64,000 nucleotides of DNA from positions 124,001-188,000 of the forward strand of contig NZ_JANJZT010000002.1 in assembly GCF_024622975.1 (NCBI RefSeq). The letters are read 5' to 3'. Origin of the DNA: Blautia caecimuris. GTDB lineage: Bacteria; Bacillota; Clostridia; Lachnospirales; Lachnospiraceae. The notes beneath the pieces are model-generated. The model saw only the letters and a list, made by a program, of their open reading frames with translations. It searched no databases and was not told the DNA's origin. Shown one piece after another: positions 16,510 to 24,476 of the stretch. Positions within the stretch are counted from its first letter, which is position 1, and each line of letters starts with the position of its first letter. The position numbers and the translations under genes were made by a program.

Positions 16510-18358
16510 GAACAAAACCTCCTTTACTGAAATAAGCTGCAGCAAATTCTCCACAGGCCCAGCTTAACGGATTGATCACACATACACCTTCATCATTTGC
16601 ATCTACCGCTTCCGGCAAAAGCCCGTATGCGTTGCTGTGTTCAGATGCCCACTTCATCTTTCTAATGTATTCTTCTCTGTTTTCTGCCCGTTTGCAGTAT
16701 TCCGCACAGGCCAGTGTGTTAAAAAGCCACGGTCCATGATGATATTCCTGCTCCGAGTAACCGATCCCGTCCTCAAAGAAAGAAGCGTATTGTCTCAGAT
16801 AAATGTGAGTATTCTGCATTTTTTCATCGTTGGGATATCCGTACAAAGGCCCAAAATACTGAGGTGTATCATATTTGCGTACTGTATGGTCATGATAGGT
16901 CACATAGCCATAGTCAAATCTTCCCAGTTCCTCATTATAGGCAGACTGAATCCCCTCATAAAGCCGATCACAGATCTTCCGGCATTTTTCCGCATATTCC
17001 TTATTTCCCAGAATCGCAAAGATCTGTTTTGCTGCCAGGATGCCTCCATAAATAAACATATTGGAAGAGGTGATAAAGGCCGGGCCGAATACGCCTTCAT
17101 TGACGCCGCCTTCTGGTCCCGCCATTCCGGACTTCTTCTCCGCTCCGTCTATTACGTCAGTCACTTCCATCAGAAGCGTCTCGTCCGCCAGAAGTTCTCC
17201 GGTCTTTTTATAATATTCATAAACGATTCTGCAGAAATAACCAATGGAATCAATCTGATGAAACACACTGTTATTTGCTCCCTCATTTGGTTCCCCGTAT
17301 CCGTCATACCGCTGGAAAAACTCTCCGTTTTCTTTCCGTTTTCTTCCGATCAGGTAGGCAATGATATCCCTGCATTCTCTGAGATGCCCGGAAAGCAGGA
17401 AAGCTCTGGCCACCATAATGGAATCTCTGGCATAATAACAGGGCATTTTATTGCAGAAATAATGTCCGGTAAGATCAGCCGGTATGTAGCCGCCAACACA
17501 GACTGCCTTAAGAGCAGTCAGGTTCACAAGCGCCTGCTCCTGAAATTCAGAATCTTCTGGCTTTTCTCCTTCTGCCATCCAATTTTTCCAGTATTCTGCC
17601 GCTTTAAAAGTCTCCTCCTCTGAAAGACAAAGTTCCTTTTCCAGTTCTTCATAGCTGTCTCCGAATATCAGAGACCAGCACATATGCAGCTTGTCCCCCG
17701 GCTTCAGTGTCTTTGTCCTTCCCTGCACATAACCAAGCCTGCAGCTTGTCTTTGTTCTTTGACTGTTCTCTCTTTTTTCCAGTATATCCAGAAAAACCTG
17801 GTAGGCAAAGTCTGTCGGAGAGTCTTCCACTGCATAGATTTCTTCTGCCCATGGTGTTTTCATAACCATATATGCATCGCCGGTATGGATTCCAAGGGTA
17901 CCATTGTGCATTTTTTCCGTTTCAATCTCCATATCGTTACGCACTGCACAGTAGCCGTAGCACCCAATCTCCAGTTCTTCCTCTGAAACGTTTTCCAGTT
18001 CCATCTCAAAGCTCAGGCAGTGTTCTCCATAAGAATAGACCACATCTTTTCTTTTTAACCCATGTTCTTCCAGAAGAAATTCATCGCAGTACCTGTAGGT
18101 ATCTTCCACATACGTCTTTACTGGCTTTATGTGTGTCGGATGGGTATATTTTTTCCAGACCTTATTTCCATAATAAATCGTATCTTTTACTCTGATCAGC
18201 GACACTGCCGACTGTATAAGATCATGGGCATAAGTTTTATAAAACAAATGGTAAATCCCAGTCCCGTTAATATCAACGATTCCATTATTCACTGCATAAA
18301 TTGCAGCAATATTTTCATTTCCAATGAGTCCAATTCCGGTATATTTTCCTGTCTGCAT
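16499..18358 (-). CDS. GH15-like (six-hairpin) glycosidase
   Basis: A 619-residue protein with an N-terminal beta-rich domain (about 1-270) and a C-terminal alpha/alpha-barrel. The barrel carries CYYARDSIMVARAFLLSGH (about 310-328) and, near the C terminus, LLPEAVDANDEGVCVINPLSWACGEF, which resembles the GH15 catalytic-base region. Glucoamylase and dextran-glucosidase relatives remove glucose from the non-reducing end by inversion. I rate the fold as likely and the activity as a guess. No signal peptide, so it acts in the cytoplasm on imported sugars. It sits between the transporter genes and the GH31 gene and its last codons contain the ribosome binding site of GH31. Confidence 0.75.
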   Translation of the reverse strand: MQTGKYTGIGLIGNENIAAIYAVNNGIVDINGTGIYHLFYKTYAHDLIQSAVSLIRVKDTIYYGNKVWKKYTHPTHIKPVKTYVEDTYRYCDEFLLEEHGLKRKDVVYSYGEHCLSFEMELENVSEEELEIGCYGYCAVRNDMEIETEKMHNGTLGIHTGDAYMVMKTPWAEEIYAVEDSPTDFAYQVFLDILEKRENSQRTKTSCRLGYVQGRTKTLKPGDKLHMCWSLIFGDSYEELEKELCLSEEETFKAAEYWKNWMAEGEKPEDSEFQEQALVNLTALKAVCVGGYIPADLTGHYFCNKMPCYYARDSIMVARAFLLSGHLRECRDIIAYLIGRKRKENGEFFQRYDGYGEPNEGANNSVFHQIDSIGYFCRIVYEYYKKTGELLADETLLMEVTDVIDGAEKKSGMAGPEGGVNEGVFGPAFITSSNMFIYGGILAAKQIFAILGNKEYAEKCRKICDRLYEGIQSAYNEELGRFDYGYVTYHDHTVRKYDTPQYFGPLYGYPNDEKMQNTHIYLRQYASFFEDGIGYSEQEYHHGPWLFNTLACAEYCKRAENREEYIRKMKWASEHSNAYGLLPEAVDANDEGVCVINPLSWACGEFAAAYFSKGGFVHEK

Positions 18359-18386
18359 GTTCTGTTTCCACCTGTTCCTTTTTTAA

Positions 18387-18426
18387 AGAGCCGCAAATTA
18401 TATTTTACAATGTAGTTTGCGGCTCT
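18387..18426 (-). promoter_or_regulatory. Intercistronic stem-loop between binding protein and GH15-like gene
   Basis: A perfect 11-bp inverted repeat AGAGCCGCAAA/TTTGCGGCTCT with an 18-base loop fills the gap between the sugar-binding protein and the enzyme genes. On the minus strand it is followed by TTTAAAAAAGG rather than a full U-tract, so it may be a partial terminator or an mRNA 3'-end stabiliser that lets the transporter part be made in excess. Confidence 0.65.
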
Positions 18427-18435
18427 GGTTCTAAC

Positions 18436-19686
18436 TTATTTTAAAATATCTGTCACTTTTTTCTGGGCTGCCTGTAAGGCTTCTTCTCCGCTCTGCTCCC
18501 CAATGATCGCGCGGTTCAGTTCCTCATTGATCGCATTCTGTACTTCTGAGTAATGATCTACGACAGGAGGCATGATTCCTGTTTCCATTACATCAAAGAT
18601 TACCTCTCTGCTTTCCGGTTTTTCCTGACTTGTGTATTTTTCCTGTACACTTTCATCATTTACTGCCGGAAGATCCCAGCTGGAATCCAGACGGATCTCT
18701 GCCGCTGTGCTGTCTGTGGACATGAATTTTATGAATTTCCATACAGCTTCTTTATTTTTTGCAGCTGCGCTTCCCACTACTGCATCAGCAAAAACATGGT
18801 GCGCTTTCTGTGTATTTCCAGGTTCCTGTACAATGTCCCATTCAAACGGTGTATCTGCAAAGGTAGTTACCATCCAGCTTCCTGTACGGATCATTGCGAC
18901 CTCACCGTTTTTAAACATATCCTCAGGTGATTTTCCGCTCATCTGCTCCGGAGTAGGCTGTACATTATATTCCAGCATTTTATCAAGCATCCACTGGAAA
19001 GCTTCTATATTTTCCTCTGAACCAAGAGTCGGAGTTCCATTTTCATCAAAAAGAGCGCCGCCGTTCTGAACTACGGTTTTATATAATTCATTATAAGTTA
19101 CCGGTGCATACGTTCCATAGACGCCTTCCTTTGTAAGTGTCTGGGCTGCTTCCAGTTCTTCCTTCCAGGTCCAGTCTTCTGTTGGATAATCGAGGCCTGC
19201 TTCATCAAACAGATCTTTGTTATAATACATTACCACATCTGACATTTTCTCGGTAAGTCCGTATAATTTTCCGTCTTTCTGGAAATATTCATAAGAATTT
19301 CCGGAAAGCATATCCTCAGAAAACTCCTCGTCCTTTTCTGCCAGTTCTGTAAGATCCAGAAGCACGCCATTGCCTGCATAGGTATTAAAGTTTTCATAGT
19401 TCATCTCAAATACGTCCGGCAAAGTTTTGGAAGAAGCCTGGGTCTGCAGTTTGGTAAAATAATCGTCGTATCCGATCACTTCTGTTTCTACCTTGATGTC
19501 CGGATTCTGTTTTTCAAATTCTGCCACCATTTTATCCAGATCCTCCAGATGATCCGGGCCCGCTGAATACGTTGCATACTTAATAGTTGTTTTTCCGTCT
19601 TTTTTCTCTTCTGCGCCGCCGCATCCTGTCAGGACACCTGCTGCCATAACTGTACAGAGAACCATTGCTGCTGTTTTTTTGTTCAT
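18436..19686 (-). CDS. Sugar ABC transporter substrate-binding lipoprotein (CUT1 type)
   Basis: Extracellular binding protein, 416 residues, anchored by a lipid: signal peptide residues 1-21 and lipobox VLTGC with Cys22 as the first mature residue. The mature part is a family 1 solute-binding protein (VEFEKQNPDIKVE-like start, PDVFEMNYENF, MYYNKDLFDEAGLDYPTEDWTW, AAKNKEAVWKFIKFM). Start at 19686 after GAGAGGAAAA; the longer reading from 19800 would overlap the permease and lacks a signal peptide at its N terminus. It follows the two permease genes, the reverse of the more common order with the binding protein first. Likely ligand: an alpha-gluco-oligosaccharide, inferred from neighbours. Confidence 0.92.
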   Translation of the reverse strand: MNKKTAAMVLCTVMAAGVLTGCGGAEEKKDGKTTIKYATYSAGPDHLEDLDKMVAEFEKQNPDIKVETEVIGYDDYFTKLQTQASSKTLPDVFEMNYENFNTYAGNGVLLDLTELAEKDEEFSEDMLSGNSYEYFQKDGKLYGLTEKMSDVVMYYNKDLFDEAGLDYPTEDWTWKEELEAAQTLTKEGVYGTYAPVTYNELYKTVVQNGGALFDENGTPTLGSEENIEAFQWMLDKMLEYNVQPTPEQMSGKSPEDMFKNGEVAMIRTGSWMVTTFADTPFEWDIVQEPGNTQKAHHVFADAVVGSAAAKNKEAVWKFIKFMSTDSTAAEIRLDSSWDLPAVNDESVQEKYTSQEKPESREVIFDVMETGIMPPVVDHYSEVQNAINEELNRAIIGEQSGEEALQAAQKKVTDILK

Positions 19687-19720
19687 GATTTTTTCCTCTC
19701 TTTCATTAAACTTTTTCTTT

Positions 19721-20536
19721 TTATTTGATACCTGTATTCTGTACACCTTCAATAAAATATTTCTGGGCAAATAAATATACTGCAAGAATAGGGAGAACAC
19801 TGATCAGAGTTGCTCCCATCAGAACACTCCAGTCCACATACCAGCGGCCCTGCAACTGTGATAAAAACAGCGGCAGTGTTGTATGCGCCTCGTCAGACGC
19901 TACAAGCAGAGGCCACAGGAAATCGTTCCAGGCGCCCATAAAACTGGTCACTGCCAGAACAGCGATACCTGTTTTTGCAAGAGGCAGCATAATCTGGAAG
20001 AAAATGCGGACATATCCTGCTCCGTCCAGACAGGCGGCTTCCTCCAGCGCTTTGGGGATTCCCATAAAATACTGGCGCATCAGGAAAGTTCCAAATGCAT
20101 TGAAAATCCCCGGAAGGAACAAACCTACATAAGTATTGATCAGTCCCATTTTGTTGATCAGTATATACTGAGGAATTACGGTAGCCTGTACCGGGATCAT
20201 CATGGTTGCAAGATACAGAATAAAAATCTTCTCTTTATGCTTAAAATCAATTCTTGCAAACACAAATCCGGACATGGCACAAAGAAGAATCTGCCCTGCT
20301 GTTGAGATTACAGAAACAATCACACTGTTCAGCACATATCTTGGCATGTTATATTCTGAAAATAAAGTTCTGAAATTATTCAGCGACAGGGAACTTATAA
20401 TGTTCTCCAATGTCATCTGATAAGTGATATCCGGCTTTGTAAATGCAACGATCAGCATCCATCCAAATGGCACGATCATAATAAAAGCACCCAGCGCCAG
20501 CAAAATATATACAATTATTTTTTTGTTTCTTGTCAT
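19721..20536 (-). CDS. Sugar ABC transporter permease (MalG/CUT1 type)
   Basis: Inner-membrane component, 271 residues with six predicted helices. The EAA loop that contacts the ATPase is EEAACLDGAGYVRIFFQIMLPLAKTG (about 165-190). The N terminus (NKKIIVYILLALGAFIMIVPFGWMLIVAF) is typical of MalG-like subunits. It partners with the permease 18 bases upstream. No ATPase gene is in the locus, so a shared MsmX-type ATPase encoded elsewhere must power the system; this is common in Firmicutes. Confidence 0.93.
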   Translation of the reverse strand: MTRNKKIIVYILLALGAFIMIVPFGWMLIVAFTKPDITYQMTLENIISSLSLNNFRTLFSEYNMPRYVLNSVIVSVISTAGQILLCAMSGFVFARIDFKHKEKIFILYLATMMIPVQATVIPQYILINKMGLINTYVGLFLPGIFNAFGTFLMRQYFMGIPKALEEAACLDGAGYVRIFFQIMLPLAKTGIAVLAVTSFMGAWNDFLWPLLVASDEAHTTLPLFLSQLQGRWYVDWSVLMGATLISVLPILAVYLFAQKYFIEGVQNTGIK

Positions 20537-20554
20537 GATTCTTTCCTCCTCTCC

Positions 20555-21427
20555 TTATTCGTAATGCACCCATTTTTTCTGCATCACGTTCTGGAAAATT
20601 GTCACACCGATAATGATTGCAAACAGAATCCAGGATAATGCAGTGGCGTATCCCATTTTCTGATACTGGAAACTGTTTTTATAAATCTCGGTCACCATGA
20701 CCGGAACAAGATCCGCTGTAGGTTCTCCTGCTGTCATGATCCAGATCTGATCAAATACCTGGAAAGAGTTAATAATAGTAATGATCAGAGCATAAAAAGT
20801 TGTTGGAGATAACAAAGGCAACGTAATTTTTCTGAACTGCTGCCATTTACTAGCACTGTCGATCTGCGCCGCCTCATAATACTCTGACGAAATTCCCTGA
20901 AGTCCCCCAAGAAAGATGATGGAAAGGAATCCCACGTCTTTCCACACACTTACCATAATAACGGAGGGAAGAACAAACGCAGGATCCTGGAGCCATGCCG
21001 GTCCTGTTCCTCCAAAAAATTCTATAATTGAATTAATAATTCCAAATTCCGGATTTAACAGTCCTTTCCAGATCATAGATACCGCAACCCAGGAAGTAAT
21101 TACCGGAAGAAAGAACAGACCTCTGAAAATATTTACACGTTTTACCTTTGAATTCAGCAAAAGCGCAATCCCCATGGAAAGCACCAGCACCACAGGCAGA
21201 TACCCTGCTATAAAAAGAAGGGTGTTCTTTAAGGATTCATAAAATCTGGGATCCCGAAAAATTGTGATATAATTTTTCAGGCCTACAAATTCCGGTGCGC
21301 CAAATAAATTCCATTCTGTAAAACTGATATAGAGAGAATACAGCATCGCTCCCACCTTGAATACCACAAGGCCTAATAAACTAGGAAACAAAAATGTAAA
21401 AATTATTTTTTTCTTTGACTTATACAT
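20555..21427 (-). CDS. Sugar ABC transporter permease (MalF/CUT1 type)
   Basis: First gene of the alpha-glucoside operon, 290 residues, six membrane helices. The EAA motif region YYEAAQIDSASKWQQFRKITLPLLSP (about 185-210) is intact. A CGGAGGATGTT site precedes the ATG, and the LacI-type operator at 21441-21456 lies only 14 bases upstream of the start codon, so repression would block transcription of the whole operon. It forms the membrane channel with the MalG-like protein. Confidence 0.93.
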   Translation of the reverse strand: MYKSKKKIIFTFLFPSLLGLVVFKVGAMLYSLYISFTEWNLFGAPEFVGLKNYITIFRDPRFYESLKNTLLFIAGYLPVVLVLSMGIALLLNSKVKRVNIFRGLFFLPVITSWVAVSMIWKGLLNPEFGIINSIIEFFGGTGPAWLQDPAFVLPSVIMVSVWKDVGFLSIIFLGGLQGISSEYYEAAQIDSASKWQQFRKITLPLLSPTTFYALIITIINSFQVFDQIWIMTAGEPTADLVPVMVTEIYKNSFQYQKMGYATALSWILFAIIIGVTIFQNVMQKKWVHYE

Positions 21428-21440
21428 AACATCCTCCGTT

Positions 21441-21456
21441 AGTTAAACGGTTAACT
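21441..21456. promoter_or_regulatory. LacI-family operator before the transporter operon
   Basis: AGTTAAACGGTTAACT, a 16-bp palindrome with one mismatch and the central CG typical of LacI/GalR operators. It matches 15 of 16 positions of the perfect palindrome in front of the lacI-type gene, so the same regulator should bind both. Confidence 0.8.
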
Positions 21457-21498
21457 GACCGTTAAAAAAATATTGTTTCTTTGTTTTTTATTTTATTT

Positions 21499-22506
21499 TC
21501 ATCTGGTAGTATCCCTCTCTATGATCTGAAAATCCATATAGTTTTCTTTTTCCACCTGCTGACCACCAATAATTTTCAGAATCAGTTCTCCTGCTTTTTC
21601 GCCTCTCTTCAGGATGTTCTGTCCCACGGTGGTGACACGGGGATACATATTTCTTGACTGATAGGTATCGTCAAATCCCATTACCTCATATTCTTCCGGA
21701 ATCTTCCTGCCATGGTTCTGAAGCTGGTTCAGTATACCATAAGCCAAAATATCCGCTGTTGCCAGGATTTTGTTCACACCCTGTCGTTTCAGGATTTTTT
21801 CTGCAGCTTCCATTCCATATTCGTGAGTGATATCCCCCTGATAGATCAGAGACAGATCCACTTCACAGCCGGCTTCACAGAGAGCCCTCTTATAACCGTT
21901 TACACGCTGCTGCAAAAGCCCGCTCTTCTCATACTGACCTGTAACCAGTGCAATAGGCTCCTGTTCCCCATGAAGTAGAAATTTCGTCGCCTCATAGCAG
22001 GCTTCTTCATCACGGATGTTCATTCTGTGATATCCGGTTTTTGTAATATAGGAGTCTATCAATAAAACCGGAAATCTGTATTTACCAAGAGAATCCAGCA
22101 TCTTGTCGTTATCAATCCCAAAGACCACGGCACCGTCCAAGTTCCATTTTTTGATCATCTCTTCAAATCCATTGTGCTTATTAATCACGCTTAAGACAAC
22201 TCCGCATCCTGCTTTTCGCAGATAATACTCCAATCCGGACAAGAATTCGCTGTAAAAAGGATTATCAAATACCAGCTTTTCACCAACATCCATCTGCGGA
22301 ATGATCACACCAATCAGGTTTGATTCTCTTCCTGCAAGAGATTTCGCACTGAGACTTGGAACATAACCCAGATCTTTTACCGCTTTTTCTACCTTTTCAA
22401 CCATTTCCTGAGAAACCTTGTTATACCGTCCATTGATCACATAGGATACCGTCGCTTTTGAAGTCTGGCATTCTCTGGCAATATCATTGATTGTTACCCT
22501 TCTCAC
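21499..22506 (-). CDS. LacI/GalR-family transcriptional regulator of the alpha-glucoside locus
   Basis: DNA-binding repressor, 335 residues. Residues 1-50 form the LacI HTH with hinge helix (VTINDIARECQTSKATVSYVING, then LGYVPSLSAKSLAG), and the rest is a periplasmic-binding-protein-like sugar-sensing domain ending in GFDDTYQSRNMYPRVTTVGQN and a C-terminal dimer region. Transcribed in the same direction as the transporter genes but from its own promoter, with its own operator at 22526-22541. Inducer unknown; an imported alpha-glucoside or its breakdown product is likely. Confidence 0.93.
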   Translation of the reverse strand: MRRVTINDIARECQTSKATVSYVINGRYNKVSQEMVEKVEKAVKDLGYVPSLSAKSLAGRESNLIGVIIPQMDVGEKLVFDNPFYSEFLSGLEYYLRKAGCGVVLSVINKHNGFEEMIKKWNLDGAVVFGIDNDKMLDSLGKYRFPVLLIDSYITKTGYHRMNIRDEEACYEATKFLLHGEQEPIALVTGQYEKSGLLQQRVNGYKRALCEAGCEVDLSLIYQGDITHEYGMEAAEKILKRQGVNKILATADILAYGILNQLQNHGRKIPEEYEVMGFDDTYQSRNMYPRVTTVGQNILKRGEKAGELILKIIGGQQVEKENYMDFQIIERDTTR

Positions 22507-22525
22507 ATTTCCCTCCTTCTCTTTA

Positions 22526-22541
22526 AGTTAACCGGTTAACT
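22526..22541. promoter_or_regulatory. Perfect LacI-family operator before the regulator gene
   Basis: AGTTAACCGGTTAACT, a perfect 16-bp palindrome with the central CCGG. It lies about 10 bases downstream of the -10 box of the lacI promoter, around the expected transcription start, so the regulator should repress itself. Confidence 0.85.
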
Positions 22542-22550
22542 GTTAAACTG

Positions 22551-22579
22551 ATAATAACACTTTGCCTGATAAAAGGCAA
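22551..22579 (-). promoter_or_regulatory. Promoter of the lacI-type gene
   Basis: Minus-strand TTGCCT (22574-22579), 17-bp spacer, TATTAT (22551-22556). The -35 side is part of a second small palindrome, TTGCCT-N6-AGGCAA (22562-22579), which could bind another factor. Confidence 0.7.
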
Positions 22580-22791
22580 CAGGTTTTTGTATAATTTCTG
22601 TAATTTGTGAATATTAAATAAAATCATCTTGGTAAACTTGTATAAAATCACTTAAATCTGTACTTATTCCCCCCACTAAATAACGTCCTCATTTTTTGTC
22701 ATAACACAAGATTCCCGGTACGCATATCATAACATATAGCATTTTCAGATTTCATCTGAACTGCTGCAGTTATAGATATGGAGGTAATTTC

Positions 22792-23559
22792 ATGAAACCA
22801 CTTCTGGAAGTAAGAGATGTTTCTCTTTCCTACCATACGCCTTCCGGGGAAACTGCCGCCCTTTCTCATATATCCTTTGATCTGATGCCGGGAGAATTTC
22901 TCGCTGTTGTAGGGCCTTCCGGCTGCGGAAAATCCACTCTGCTCAATGTGATCTGCGGGCTTCTGGCTCCTGAGCAGGGTTCTGTTCTTATGAACGGCAC
23001 ATCGGTTTCCCGCGGTGATCCCCGTATGGGCTACATGCTTCAGAAGGATCACCTTCTGGAATGGCGGACCATTTACAAAAATGTACTCCTGGGACTGGAA
23101 GTACGCCGGGAGCTTACCCCTGAGAAGCTGTCCTATATTGAAAAAATGCTTCACACCTACGGTTTGGACAAATTCCGTTCTGCCCGTCCCTCTCAGTTAT
23201 CCGGTGGAATGCGCCAGAGGGCAGCCCTGATACGTACCCTTGCGCTGAAGCCGGAGCTTCTGCTTCTTGACGAGCCGTTTTCTGCCCTGGATTATCAGAC
23301 ACGGCTGAATGTCAGCGATGATATCGGCAAAATCCTGAAAAAAGAAAACAAGCCCGCCATACTGGTAACTCACGACATTTCAGAAGCGATCAGTATGGCA
23401 GACCGGGTGATTATTCTGACAAAACGCCCTGCATCTGTGGCAAAAATTGTTTCCATTCATCTTGATATAGAAAACCGCACGCCTCTTTCCTCGCGAAATG
23501 CGCCGGATTTCAAATCTTATTTTAATCTGATCTGGAAGGAGCTGAACCAATATGCCTGA
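22792..23559 (+). CDS. ABC transporter ATP-binding protein (SsuB/TauB/ThiZ type)
   Basis: ATPase of a nitrate/sulfonate/taurine-class importer, 255 residues. Walker A GPSGCGKST (about 42-50), Q-loop MLQKD, signature LSGGMRQRAALIRTL (about 138-152), Walker B LLLLDEPFSALD (about 160-171) and H-loop VTHD. Ribosome binding site GGAGGTAATTTC before the ATG. It overlaps the permease gene by eight bases, so the two are translationally coupled. This class imports sulfonates, nitrate, pyrimidine or thiamine precursors. Substrate cannot be assigned because no binding protein gene is present. Confidence 0.9.
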   Translation: MKPLLEVRDVSLSYHTPSGETAALSHISFDLMPGEFLAVVGPSGCGKSTLLNVICGLLAPEQGSVLMNGTSVSRGDPRMGYMLQKDHLLEWRTIYKNVLLGLEVRRELTPEKLSYIEKMLHTYGLDKFRSARPSQLSGGMRQRAALIRTLALKPELLLLDEPFSALDYQTRLNVSDDIGKILKKENKPAILVTHDISEAISMADRVIILTKRPASVAKIVSIHLDIENRTPLSSRNAPDFKSYFNLIWKELNQYA

Positions 23560-24349
23560 CCTTTCCTCTGCCCAGACAAAATATCTGTCCCGGCTGAAAC
23601 GGGAAAAATATTTTGTCAATATTTCCAGACTGGTTCTCTTCGCAGGCTTTCTGGCTCTGTGGGAAGTCTCTGCCCGTATCGGTTGGATCGACTCTTTTAT
23701 TTTCAGCAGTCCTTCTGCCATAGGGTTAAATTTCCTTGACATGTGCAGAAACCAGTCTCTTTTTACTCATATCGGAATCACTCTTACTGAGACGCTGTTA
23801 AGCTTCTTTTTTGTAGTGATCCTTGGAATCGGAACTGCAGTGCTTCTGTGGATGTTTCCAAAGCTTGCAAAAATTCTGGAGCCCTATCTTGTGGTACTGA
23901 ACAGCCTGCCGAAATCCGCCCTTGCGCCCCTTCTGATCGTATGGCTTGGCGCAAATGTAAGAACTATCATCGTTGCAGGTATGTCTGTGGCGATTTTCGG
24001 ATCAGTGATCAATCTTTATACAGGCTTTCAGGATGCAGACCCTGATAAACGAAAGCTGATTGCCACCCTTGGAGGAAACAAAAAGGATGAGCTGACAAAA
24101 ATTGTCCTTCCCTCCTCCGTGCCTTTGATCCTGAGCATCATGAAGGTTAATATCGGTCTTTGTCTTGTAGGTGTCATCATCGGTGAATTTATCGGAGCCA
24201 GACAGGGGCTTGGCTATCTGATTATTTATTCCAGCCAGACCTTTAAGCTTACTACTGTTCTGATGGCGATTCTTGTGCTGTGTATCATTGCAATGGGGCT
24301 TTACAGCATCCTGAATCTGATCGAGAAACGATATACGAAACAAAGATAG
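23552..24349 (+). CDS. ABC transporter permease (SsuC/TauC type)
   Basis: Membrane component of the same importer, 265 residues with six predicted helices (first at about 28-46). The NSLPKSALAPLLIVWLG segment (about 113-129) and the later KIVLPSSVPLILSIMK (about 187-202) are typical of this permease class. Starts within the end of the ATPase gene. The usual periplasmic-type binding protein (SsuA/ThiY-like) is absent from both sides. Confidence 0.9.
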   Translation: MPDLSSAQTKYLSRLKREKYFVNISRLVLFAGFLALWEVSARIGWIDSFIFSSPSAIGLNFLDMCRNQSLFTHIGITLTETLLSFFFVVILGIGTAVLLWMFPKLAKILEPYLVVLNSLPKSALAPLLIVWLGANVRTIIVAGMSVAIFGSVINLYTGFQDADPDKRKLIATLGGNKKDELTKIVLPSSVPLILSIMKVNIGLCLVGVIIGEFIGARQGLGYLIIYSSQTFKLTTVLMAILVLCIIAMGLYSILNLIEKRYTKQR

Positions 24350-24377
24350 CAAAAAACTGATCCTGCAAATAAAAAAT

Positions 24378-24454
24378 GCTCCGCAAAGATGCCGCCAGAT
24401 ACATTTGGAATATGACTGCCTGTGGCAGTCTGCATCTGGCGCGCAAAGCGGAGC
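24378..24454 (-). terminator. Large nested hairpin terminator of the pot operon
   Basis: Three nested inverted repeats: GCTCCGC/GCGGAGC (outer), GCCAGAT/ATCTGGC (middle) and GACTGCC-TGT-GGCAGTC (inner). Read on the minus strand the outer arm is followed by ATTTTTTATTTG, so it ends the potA-potB-potCD transcript. It sits between two convergent operons and may also slow plus-strand transcription from the ssuBC-like genes. Confidence 0.75.
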
Positions 24455-24476
24455 AAATCTCTTAAGTTTTCTTATA

